Origin: Treponema sp.
GTDB lineage: Bacteria; Spirochaetota; Spirochaetia; Treponematales; Breznakiellaceae
Direction: 5' to 3'
Assembly: GCA_031283505.1 (NCBI GenBank)
Contig: JAITBO010000377.1
Coordinates: 1-13,459, forward strand
Length of the DNA stretch: 13,459 bases
Of this stretch, positions 1 to 5,889 are shown piece after piece; the stretch's first letter is position 1, and each line of letters begins with the position of its first letter. The notes beneath the pieces were generated by a model, which worked only from the letters and a program-made list of their open reading frames with translations, did not search any database and was not told the origin of the DNA. Made by a program: the position numbers and the translations under genes.

Positions 1-143
1 CTCTCCCGTTGCTCCGCCAATTCGTGGAATATTTCCCCCAAATACCGCGCCACTTCTCCATAAAGCTTCTTTCTCCGATATTTCGGTATCCACACAATGT
101 GATACTTGCAGTCCCATACACTATGGGAGTTGTAGTCTTTCAT
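1..143 (-). CDS. tnpA: IS200/IS605-family TnpA transposase, N-terminal part (runs off the window)
   Basis: Forty-seven codons read on the minus strand from the ATG at 143-141 to the window edge. The product begins MKDYNSHSVWDCKYHIVWIP and continues KYRRKKLYGEVARYLGEIF, the characteristic start of the small single-strand DNA transposase (Y1, HUH endonuclease) of IS200/IS605 elements. The HUH histidines and the catalytic tyrosine would lie beyond position 1 and cannot be checked, so activity is unknown. A strong ribosome binding site, AGGAGG (154-149), sits 5 nt before this ATG. A second ATG 4 nt further upstream, in another frame, stops after eight codons. The hairpins at 188-204 and 231-247 upstream fit the structured left end that this family recognises as single-stranded DNA. 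The family call is firm; completeness cannot be judged. Confidence 0.9.
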   Translation of the reverse strand, partial: MKDYNSHSVWDCKYHIVWIPKYRRKKLYGEVARYLGEIFHELAEQRE

Positions 144-187
144 TCATGCCTCCTATCTGTTGAACTTTACGCGGTTCACTGATAGGA

Positions 188-204
188 GAGTATCCTTGAT
201 ACTC
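188..204. repeat. Stem-loop GAGTATC-CTT-GATACTC in the tnpA leader
   Basis: A perfect 7-bp stem with a 3-nt loop, 45 nt upstream of the tnpA start. In IS200-type elements, structured leaders limit transposase translation or read-through from outside. That role is inferred from position here. Confidence 0.55.
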
Positions 205-230
205 CCGGAAATGTCAAACTCTTACAGTCA

Positions 231-247
231 CCCCGGCAAAGCCGGGG
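231..247. repeat. Subterminal hairpin of the IS200-type element (CCCCGGC-AAA-GCCGGGG)
   Basis: A perfect 7-bp GC-only stem with an AAA loop, located at the outer edge of the tnpA leader. IS200/IS605 transposases bind such subterminal hairpins as single-stranded DNA. Position and strength support this reading, but it could also act as a terminator. Confidence 0.6.
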
Positions 248-255
248 GTTTACCA

Positions 256-313
256 ATTTTAATTAGAGTCTGTCCATAATGTAGACACATTATGGACAGA
301 CTCTAATTAAAAT
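256..313. repeat. Perfect 27-bp inverted repeat with a 4-nt loop (palindrome A)
   Basis: The arms are 256-282 and 287-313, fully complementary, with loop AGAC (283-286). Each arm contains GTCTGTCCATAATGT or its complement, and the outer ends are rich in TTAATTA. A 15-bp core of the arm recurs in palindrome B at 350-384 with two changes, both compensated. It lies between the IS200-type element and the transglycosylase gene and could act as a bidirectional terminator, but its length and perfection are more typical of a small mobile palindromic element. Confidence 0.85.
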
Positions 314-314
314 C

Positions 315-347
315 TGCATTTTCGTAACCTTTAGGTGAAAAAATGCA
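315..347. repeat. Middle hairpin, TGCATTTT/AAAATGCA
   Basis: An 8-bp perfect stem (315-322 with 340-347) encloses a short inner ACCT/AGGT pairing. It sits exactly between palindromes A and B, so the whole 256-384 stretch folds into three successive hairpins. Confidence 0.55.
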
Positions 348-349
348 AG

Positions 350-384
350 GTCTGTCCACAAAGTAACCGACTTTGTGGACAGAC
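350..384. repeat. Perfect 15-bp inverted repeat with a 5-nt loop (palindrome B), 3' of the transglycosylase gene
   Basis: The arms are GTCTGTCCACAAAGT (350-364) and its complement (370-384), with loop AACCG. This is a relative of palindrome A. It begins 1 bp beyond the stop codon of the transglycosylase gene at 386-388, so in the minus direction it is the first structure in the 3' untranslated region and may terminate or stabilise that transcript. There is no clear U-tract. Confidence 0.75.
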
Positions 385-385
385 A

Positions 386-1819
386 CTAATTAATTATCGG
401 CGTTTTCAGGCTTCTTCCCACACGTAGCGTATCCTCCAGACTTATGCCGTTGGCGGCAGCCAGAACTTCGGGGTCCACGTCGTAGGCCATGGCTATGGAC
501 CAGAGGGTTTCTCCCTGTTTTACCAGGTGGTTCCCCTCAAAAGCGGGGATATCCGTCTCCCGGAGGCTGGTCTTCTTATAGGGACCGGCGTTCCTGACGG
601 CGGGTATGCGTATACGACTCCCTATTTGCAGGTAACGTTCTTTCATACCCGGATTGGCGTCGTTGATCTGTGCTACGGACACCCCGTAATGGACGGCCAG
701 TTCCGAAAGAGTGTCTCCGTATTGAATGATATAGAAGTGATACCTGATAAGGGCCAGGTCCGTCCGTCCAAGGGCTTCCCTTACGGCAGGCTCGTCGGCG
801 GTCCGCACCTTCAGGAAATACCCGCCTCCCGGGGGAGTGACGCCGTAATAAAGCTCCCGGTTGGCCGCCTTTAGAGATTCTCCATCTATCCCCGCCGCTT
901 CCGCCAGAATATCCAGGTCCGCCTGCCGCTCCACGGGAACCCGCGTCCATTGGGGGTCTTCGGGCCAGAGAGGTTCAAGCCCATAGCGCCGGGGGTCCGA
1001 AACGATTGCCGCTACCGCCAGGAGTTTGGGGACGTAATGTACGGTTTCGATCTTAAAGCGCTGTTTTTCCGAAAGTTCCCAGTAATCCTTAATTCCCGTC
1101 CTGTTGATGGTCTGCCTGACCGCCCCCAGTCCCGCATTGTACGCCGCCAGAGCCAGGGGCCAGTCCCCCAGTTGCCTGTAATTGTCCTCCAGCTTACGGA
1201 GGGCGCCCTGGGTGGACTTCCAGAAATCAAGCCGTTCATCCATCCAGTCGTTAACCTTCATGTCAAAGGGACCTATGCTGTTCTTCATAAATTGCCAGAG
1301 CCCCGAGGCTCCGGAGGCGCTTTTGGCCGTAGACAGGAAGGCGGATTCGATTACCGGCAGATACAGCAGTTCCGGCGGCAGACCCCGGTCCTCAATCTCC
1401 CGGCGTATAAAGCCTAGATAAGGCCCCCCTCTGATCATCACCTGTTTGAGCCAGGCAAGACCGCCGGGACTGGTATACTGACGTATATAGCGCTGGGTAA
1501 GGGGCCGATTCTGTCCCGGTATGACCGGAGTAAACGCCGTCCCGGAGTATACCCCTAAAGGCAGGTGTTCCGCCCCATCCTCCTCCGCAGACTTTACCCG
1601 CCGGAGGGGCCGCCCCTGATCATCGGTTTCCATGTTGACCGGCGCGTCTTCCGCCGCCGGAGGGGTCGCTGTTTCCTGTACCGCCTGCCCGGAGGCCGCC
1701 TGTTCCGCTCCCCAAACCATACCCGCCGCCGGAAAAAGCGCAAAAACAAGCCATATTGGTAAAAAAGCGGTTACGGCGGTGGTGAAAATTTGCTTTAACC
1801 TCGCGGATAAAGGAAGCAT
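386..1819 (-). CDS. MltD-like membrane-bound lytic transglycosylase with two LysM domains
   Basis: A 477-residue exported enzyme expected to cleave the MurNAc-GlcNAc bond of peptidoglycan, leaving 1,6-anhydro ends. Residues 1-38 form a signal peptide or membrane anchor. Residues about 135-265 are an SLT goslin domain with the family motifs YLPVIES (catalytic Glu158), SGASGLWQFM (169-178) and ALAAYNAGLGAVRQ. Two LysM peptidoglycan-binding domains follow at about 362-406 and 430-474; the YxxxxGDTLSELA and VKQGETLWSIA starts are clear. E. coli MltD has the same order of domains. The ATG at 1819 is chosen because it overlaps the stop of the upstream gene (TGATG) and has GGAGAG (1833-1828) 8 nt upstream; the open frame continues back to a GTG at 1858. 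The last residue and stop codon lie within repeat sequence related to palindrome A. Confidence 0.93.
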   Translation of the reverse strand: MLPLSARLKQIFTTAVTAFLPIWLVFALFPAAGMVWGAEQAASGQAVQETATPPAAEDAPVNMETDDQGRPLRRVKSAEEDGAEHLPLGVYSGTAFTPVIPGQNRPLTQRYIRQYTSPGGLAWLKQVMIRGGPYLGFIRREIEDRGLPPELLYLPVIESAFLSTAKSASGASGLWQFMKNSIGPFDMKVNDWMDERLDFWKSTQGALRKLEDNYRQLGDWPLALAAYNAGLGAVRQTINRTGIKDYWELSEKQRFKIETVHYVPKLLAVAAIVSDPRRYGLEPLWPEDPQWTRVPVERQADLDILAEAAGIDGESLKAANRELYYGVTPPGGGYFLKVRTADEPAVREALGRTDLALIRYHFYIIQYGDTLSELAVHYGVSVAQINDANPGMKERYLQIGSRIRIPAVRNAGPYKKTSLRETDIPAFEGNHLVKQGETLWSIAMAYDVDPEVLAAANGISLEDTLRVGRSLKTPIIN

Positions 1820-2982
1820 CAGAATTTCTCTCCGTAATAAATCCCCGCCCATTCCCACCGGCCATGAATCTCCGGGTTCAGGGGAAAATATATCTTTCTG
1901 AAATAGAAGTACCAGACCGAAATATACTGGGACCAGCCCCAGGTACGCAGGAAGGCTTCGTTGGCGTTGGATTCGGAGTCCAGCGCCGCCGCATAGCGGA
2001 TGCGGTTTCCCCGCATGAAGTCAGAAAGGTTGAATTCAGCCATACCCGCGTTGTCCTCGTCTTCCTGTTCCCAGGAACGGGCAAAGAAGTTCACCATGGC
2101 CCGGAACTGTCTGAGCCTGACACTGTTTCCCGTATCCAGCGCGGACTTGATGGCGGTGAGCAGAGCGTCCAGGCTTTCAAAGGTCCAGTCCTTGGAAGAA
2201 TTGTTGAAATCCACAAGCTGTTTTGCATAGGTGTAGGCATCGGGAAACCCCGGAATTACGGTGCCGTAATAGGGGAGGAACCTGGTGTATGCCTGGATAG
2301 CGCCGTTCCAGTCGCCGGTCTGTTCGCAAGCCTGGCCCAGCATGAAATAGACCAGCCCCAAATCTACCTTGTCGGGAAACCGGGAGATCAGCGCCTCGTA
2401 ATACCAAACCAGTTGTTCCGGGTTTGTCACCAGGGAAATAAGCCGGTTTAAGGCGATAAAATGAATTGATTCTCCCCGAACGATAAGATCCGGATGGTTT
2501 TTTACGATAATGTCGAAGTATATGGCCGCCACCGGATAGGCTTCCTGCTGAACATAGGCAAAGGCAATCATAAGGAAATAATAGACGGTGTATGGGTCTT
2601 CCGGGTATTCGTGAATCCAGGAATTGAGAAAATTGACGAGCCGTCCGTATTCCTTTTCCCGGGCGTATTCAAAGGCGATTTCCTGAACCACGGGGAACCG
2701 GGCTTCGCCGGTCTGTCCGTCTGTTTCCAGCAGGGTGAAAAGGTCCCGGAAAATTTCCTGTTGACCCTTGTCTCCGGTTATATAATAAGGATCGGAGGTG
2801 TTGAACCCCGCCAGAACACCTTCCTCCGAAACGGTCCGGCTTTCTTTGGGAATCTTGTCATAAGGATTTTTGTCCGCCTTCTTACAGCCGGGCAGGAATA
2901 CCGCAATACACAGGATAATTAAAAAATTCGGAACAACCAGCCTGGATAAACAATATTTTTTTTCGTTTTTCACCGGAATCAT
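1819..2982 (-). CDS. Putative lipoprotein with TPR-like helical repeats
   Basis: A protein of 387 residues if translated from the ATG at 2982. The N-terminus has a basic stretch, a hydrophobic core and a good lipobox, LPGC (Cys33), so it is probably lipid-anchored on the periplasmic or outer face. The remainder is alpha-helical with TPR-like signatures, for example YFMLGQACEQTGDWNGAIQ followed by AYTRFLPYYG, and an earlier unit ending HEYPEDPYTVYYFL; individual repeats are degenerate. It is the first gene of a two-gene operon with the MltD-like transglycosylase (TGATG overlap), so a role as scaffold or regulator of wall hydrolysis is an inference from context. The start is uncertain: the ATG at 2982 overlaps a predicted -10 box, and a GTG at 2973 would coincide with the predicted transcript start and still give a complete signal peptide (384 residues). 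The specific family is not recognised. Confidence 0.85.
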   Translation of the reverse strand: MIPVKNEKKYCLSRLVVPNFLIILCIAVFLPGCKKADKNPYDKIPKESRTVSEEGVLAGFNTSDPYYITGDKGQQEIFRDLFTLLETDGQTGEARFPVVQEIAFEYAREKEYGRLVNFLNSWIHEYPEDPYTVYYFLMIAFAYVQQEAYPVAAIYFDIIVKNHPDLIVRGESIHFIALNRLISLVTNPEQLVWYYEALISRFPDKVDLGLVYFMLGQACEQTGDWNGAIQAYTRFLPYYGTVIPGFPDAYTYAKQLVDFNNSSKDWTFESLDALLTAIKSALDTGNSVRLRQFRAMVNFFARSWEQEDEDNAGMAEFNLSDFMRGNRIRYAAALDSESNANEAFLRTWGWSQYISVWYFYFRKIYFPLNPEIHGRWEWAGIYYGEKF

Positions 2983-3009
2983 TTTATCATGGGGTATTCC
3001 CATTGGCAA
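2981..3009 (-). promoter_or_regulatory. Predicted sigma-70-type promoter for the lipoprotein/transglycosylase operon
   Basis: On the minus strand: TTGCCA (3009-3004), a 17-bp spacer, then TAAAAT (2986-2981); each box matches five of six consensus positions. The expected start of transcription is near 2974-2973, on a GTG codon in frame with the lipoprotein. The -35 box shares six base pairs with the -35 box of the divergent promoter. Confidence 0.5.
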
Positions 3010-3032
3010 GGGAAGCCTTGTCACGGTATAAT
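3003..3032 (+). promoter_or_regulatory. Predicted sigma-70-type promoter for the membrane protein/TPR lipoprotein operon
   Basis: TTGGCA (3003-3008), an 18-bp spacer, then a perfect TATAAT (3027-3032). The predicted start of transcription is about 3039-3040, i.e. the ATG of the next gene. No ribosome binding site is visible, which points to a leaderless transcript or a wrongly chosen start. Confidence 0.6.
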
Positions 3033-3039
3033 TATTAAT

Positions 3040-3594
3040 ATGTCCCATATTGAAATCCACAAAATAACTGCCCGGATTATTTTTGTTCTTGGCCTTTTGT
3101 TTATGTTCCTGGGTTGCGGGTTTCTCCTGGGCAGCCTGGCCGAAACGTCCGGAATATCCGTGTTGGGTTCCTTTTTTTTTGTTATTATCGGGTCCGGATG
3201 CGCCTTTTTAGCGGTAAAACTCAACAAACGTTCCACTTACCTCTTCTTTGCCACCTTTTTTTTCCTGGTCGGGTTCTTCCTCTTCCTGTCGGCTCTGAAG
3301 ATCATGCCCCTCATCTTTACAGAATGGTGGCCTCTCCTTTCGGTTTTTGCCGGACTTGCCCTGATCCCCGCAGGCTGGCATCGGTACGGAAAGATCCGGC
3401 CCCGGTATGTGGTTCCTTCAACAGCTTTTATAGTTTTAGGCTGTATACTTTTAATTTTTTCGCTGGATGTAGTGTCTTTTTCCTTCAAGCAGTTCATGCT
3501 GGACCGGTGGCCCCTCCTTTTGGTACTTGCCGGCCTTATTCTGGTGTTGATTTCTCTGAGTACTAAAGGTAAATCTGAGGATACCAAGCCGTGA
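3040..3594 (+). CDS. Polytopic membrane protein, LiaF-transmembrane-like (DUF5668-like)
   Basis: A 184-residue protein with five or six hydrophobic segments at about 12-33, 39-60, 66-87, 95-112, 122-144 and 156-173. Two halves share the pattern WPLLSVFAGLALI (97-109) and WPLLLVLAGLILV (157-169), each preceded by a pair of hydrophobic segments, so the protein contains an internal duplication. This WPLLxVxxGLxL pattern resembles the LiaI/LiaF transmembrane region, which in Firmicutes belongs to envelope-stress sensing; no LiaF C-terminal domain is present, so function here is unknown. The ATG at 3040 is preferred over 2989 because the latter would lie upstream of the predicted -10 box. Neither start has a Shine-Dalgarno sequence. 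The stop overlaps the GTG start of the next gene (GTGA). Confidence 0.8.
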   Translation: MSHIEIHKITARIIFVLGLLFMFLGCGFLLGSLAETSGISVLGSFFFVIIGSGCAFLAVKLNKRSTYLFFATFFFLVGFFLFLSALKIMPLIFTEWWPLLSVFAGLALIPAGWHRYGKIRPRYVVPSTAFIVLGCILLIFSLDVVSFSFKQFMLDRWPLLLVLAGLILVLISLSTKGKSEDTKP

Positions 3595-5348
3595 CTTGTC
3601 TTACGGAAGACCGTCATTACCTTCTTCCCTGTTTTGTATTGTCCGGCATACGCATTTTTTCTTTGTTCTTTTTTTGCGGTTTCGTTTTTTCCTGCGGAAG
3701 CAAGCCTCAGGTACAGGAGGTACCCCTAAGCGCGGCTCCCGCCGCTCCGGACAGCCAGCCGTCCCCTTCCTCCCCCGGGGGCGTTGCCGGAGAGATCCTC
3801 GCCCTGGTCGAGAATGGCTCCTTCCCCTCCCTGCTCAGGGCCCTGGACCTGATCCGCGAGAGAAACCTGGGGGATTCGGAATTCGGACGGCTCATGAACG
3901 CCGTAGCCGTAACCCTGCTCCAGAAGGTATACCCTTCCCTGCAAAACCAGTATCCCGCAGTAGTTCCCCCCCAGACCCATGTCTATACCCGCATACTCCG
4001 GGAAGCGGAACGGGGAAATTATGTATACGTCCCCGGGAATTCCCGGGATTACCTGGAACATATACTTCCTTTTCTGGCTCTATTCCGGGAAACCCGCCCG
4101 GACAAACTGGACGCGGCTAGGACAGACCTGATCCGGGCTTGCGAACTGAACCGGAATTCCGTTTTGGCCCCCTTTTTCCTGGGGCTTATTTACGAGCGTT
4201 CCGGCCTTCTTAACACGGCGGCGGAGGAATACAGCCGGGCCTATAGCATTTCCGGGGATTGCTACCCTGCGGCCCTGGGCCTTGCCAGGGTTCTGGAAAG
4301 CCAGGATAAGCGGCAGGAAGCCATACGCCTGCTGTCGAACCTCGTCATCCAGTATCCCGACAACCTTGCGATAAAACGTCAGTTGGCTGCGGCTTACTAT
4401 AATAACCGGGACTGGTCCCGGGCCGGACCTGCCATTGCCGAAGTCCTCCAGCGGGACAGCCGGGACAGCGCCTTTATCCTGATGCGGGCCCATGTTCTGG
4501 TGGAACAAGGGCAGTTTCTCCAGGCTCAGGCGCCCCTGGATCTTTTTGGGTCTATGGAACCCAACAACCGGCTCTACCTCTTTCTCAGGGCTCGGGTCCA
4601 GGCCGAAGGCTACCGTAACCGGGATTCCGCCCTGAACTACCTCCGTTCCATCCTCAGGACCTATCCCAACGATGACGAAGCTTTGGTATACGCCACCCGG
4701 TTGCTCATAGAATCCGACCATTCCGAAGACCAGATCGAAGGCCGGGAACTTCTGCACCGTCTTTTGGCCGAAGGGAATCCGTCGCTTCTGGTGGCAAATC
4801 TGGCTCTCCAAGACGCTATACACCGGGAAGCCTGGGACGAAGCCCGCCCCTACCTGGACCGCCTTCTTGCGGAGCGGCGTTCTTCCCAGGACCTCTTTAG
4901 CGCCTACGTGGTTGAACGGGGATTGGGTAACAATTCCGCAGCTCTCCAGGCCGCCCGGGAACTCTATGAGCGGGATACCTCCTCGGAAGAGGGGATAAAC
5001 GCCTACATCACCGCCCTTATAGACACGGGCCGTAATGAGGAAGCCGGACGCCTGATAGAAAGCCGTCTTGTGTCCCTTCCCGGCGGCATCCTGAAAGGCC
5101 GGTACTACTACCTTCGCAGCCGCCTGCGCGCCAATGAGGAAGCGGTGATGAACGATCTCCGTTCCAGTCTGTTTGAGGATCCCCGTAATCTTAACGCCCT
5201 GATCGCCATGTTTGAAATTTACCGCCGCCGCAAGGACGACAACCGGGCGGTATTCTACTTAAAACAGGCCCTTGCCCTGGCCCCCGACAATCCCCAGCTT
5301 AAACGCTATGCCTCCGAATACTCCTCCCTTTTGGGCGGAGGGTATTAG
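3591..5348 (+). CDS. TPR-repeat lipoprotein
   Basis: A 585-residue protein starting with GTG at 3591, which overlaps the previous stop by 4 nt; GAGGA lies about 10 nt upstream. Residues 17-35 form a hydrophobic segment ending FVFSC (Cys35), a relaxed lipobox of the kind accepted in spirochaetes. A Pro/Ser/Ala-rich linker covers about 43-65. From roughly residue 180 to the end there are multiple tetratricopeptide repeats with the usual spacing of G/A/Y and P positions, such as PFFLGLIYERSGLLNTAAEE, then ARVLESQDKRQEAIRLL, and a last unit AVFYLKQALALAPDNPQLK. TPR proteins of this type scaffold protein complexes at the envelope. The translational overlap with the membrane protein suggests they act together; the partner is not known. 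It ends at TAG 5346-5348. Confidence 0.88.
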   Translation: MTCLTEDRHYLLPCFVLSGIRIFSLFFFCGFVFSCGSKPQVQEVPLSAAPAAPDSQPSPSSPGGVAGEILALVENGSFPSLLRALDLIRERNLGDSEFGRLMNAVAVTLLQKVYPSLQNQYPAVVPPQTHVYTRILREAERGNYVYVPGNSRDYLEHILPFLALFRETRPDKLDAARTDLIRACELNRNSVLAPFFLGLIYERSGLLNTAAEEYSRAYSISGDCYPAALGLARVLESQDKRQEAIRLLSNLVIQYPDNLAIKRQLAAAYYNNRDWSRAGPAIAEVLQRDSRDSAFILMRAHVLVEQGQFLQAQAPLDLFGSMEPNNRLYLFLRARVQAEGYRNRDSALNYLRSILRTYPNDDEALVYATRLLIESDHSEDQIEGRELLHRLLAEGNPSLLVANLALQDAIHREAWDEARPYLDRLLAERRSSQDLFSAYVVERGLGNNSAALQAARELYERDTSSEEGINAYITALIDTGRNEEAGRLIESRLVSLPGGILKGRYYYLRSRLRANEEAVMNDLRSSLFEDPRNLNALIAMFEIYRRRKDDNRAVFYLKQALALAPDNPQLKRYASEYSSLLGGGY

Positions 5349-5360
5349 GGACGCCGGGGA

Positions 5361-5374
5361 GCCAAAGGTTTGGC
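5361..5374 (+). terminator. Possible weak terminator hairpin GCCAAA-GG-TTTGGC
   Basis: A 6-bp perfect stem 12 nt after the TPR lipoprotein stop. No U-tract follows directly, although an A-rich run comes about 17 nt later. It could be a transcript-end stabiliser rather than an intrinsic terminator. Confidence 0.3.
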
Positions 5375-5410
5375 CTGGTAAACCCCTGGAAAAAAATTGC
5401 GGATTTGTCC

Positions 5411-5505
5411 TCTTTCCTCCGTGTTCCTCCGTGGTTAAATTTCTTCAATATTTAGCTAAAGAAGAAAAACCACTACGGAGTACGCGGAGTTGCACGGAGT
5501 TTTAG
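5411..5505. repeat. Dispersed CTCCGTG-type repeat forming an imperfect inverted repeat, copy 1
   Basis: The left part reads CTTTCCTCCGTGTT then CCTCCGTGGTTAAATTT. The right part (about 5459-5500) is largely its reverse complement, built from ACGGAGTACGCGGAG and CACGGAG. The whole folds into an imperfect long hairpin. CTCCGTG/CTCTGCG-type intergenic repeats are widespread in bacterial genomes. A related copy lies at 7402-7457, on the other side of the FGE-fold gene. Confidence 0.6.
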
Positions 5506-5521
5506 TTACAAACTCGATATA

Positions 5522-5534
5522 CCCGCATTGCGGG
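5522..5534. repeat. Short palindrome CCCGC-ATT-GCGGG
   Basis: A perfect 5-bp GC stem with a 3-nt loop, 22 nt before the ATG at 5557. It would fall in the 5' untranslated region of the broken lipoprotein gene. It is one of several triloop palindromes in the window. Confidence 0.4.
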
Positions 5535-5556
5535 AAAACTATACAAGGAATTGTCT

Positions 5557-5889
5557 ATGAAAAACTCAAAACTTTTAGGCTTTTTGGCCTTCAGCTTCCT
5601 CGCCGGTTTACCGGCTGGATGTTTCAACCCCATTACCGCGATCCCCCTAAAACAGGCGACCTGGTTACCGATCCCTTTACCATCGACATCATGATCGGTA
5701 AAGACGATTCCGCCCTTACTCTAGCCGGTCGGATTCCTCCAGGATAAAAGGTGACATCCGTAATATCCTCCAGCTTATCGTGGCGGGTAAAGATGAGCAG
5801 AATAACTCCACCGTTGTTGCATTTGAAGAATATCGCCGGAAAAACAAAAAAGAGAATGCGGCTGCGCTTTCCATCACATTGAGAAGACG
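5557..5889 (+). pseudogene. 5' part of the FGE-fold lipoprotein gene, broken by three single-base frameshifts
   Basis: From ATG 5557 (AAGGA at 5545-5549 as ribosome binding site) the sequence reads MKNSKLLGFLAFSFLAG then LPAGCFNPITAIP, a textbook lipoprotein signal peptide with lipobox PAGC, but that frame stops at 5692-5694. The coding sense continues in a second frame from about 5646 (PKTGDLVTDPFTIDIMIGKD), in a third from about 5729 (DSSRIKGDIRNILQLIVAGK), and returns to the first frame at about 5875 (IEKTVEDDKEVFSEP), which runs into the intact part at 5890. Each change equals one missing base: in a run of five C at 5643-5647, near GGTCGG at 5727-5732, and near 5873-5881. The three add up to a codon. 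Decay or sequencing error are the likely causes. Confidence 0.7.

Larger units (their letters stand above)
1..255 (-). mobile_element. IS200/IS605-family insertion sequence, left end and tnpA start
   Basis: The region holds the tnpA start (1-143) and about 110 bp of upstream DNA with two stem-loops, as expected for the left end of an IS200-type element. These elements have no terminal inverted repeats and instead carry subterminal hairpins. The outermost hairpin (231-247) ends about 8 bp before the large palindrome that starts at 256, so the element boundary is placed near 250-255. The exact cleavage site cannot be fixed without a second copy. The other end is outside the window. Confidence 0.7.

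Noticed and set aside
256..384. CRISPR-like repeat array
   Set aside because: There are only two related palindromes of different length, with no regular spacers and no cas genes nearby.
1858..1858. GTG at 1858 as start of the lytic transglycosylase (490 residues)
   Set aside because: It would overlap the upstream gene by 40 nt; the ATG at 1819 has a TGATG overlap, a ribosome binding site and gives a normal signal peptide.
4080..4823. A 247-codon minus-strand frame inside the TPR lipoprotein gene
   Set aside because: The plus strand shows a clear TPR protein; the antisense product has no domain and no ribosome binding site of note.
5490..5747. An 85-codon open frame as an independent small gene
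   Set aside because: Its first half is out of frame with the obvious lipoprotein signal at 5557; only its second half (PKTGDLVTDPF...) is meaningful, as a frameshifted segment of that lipoprotein.
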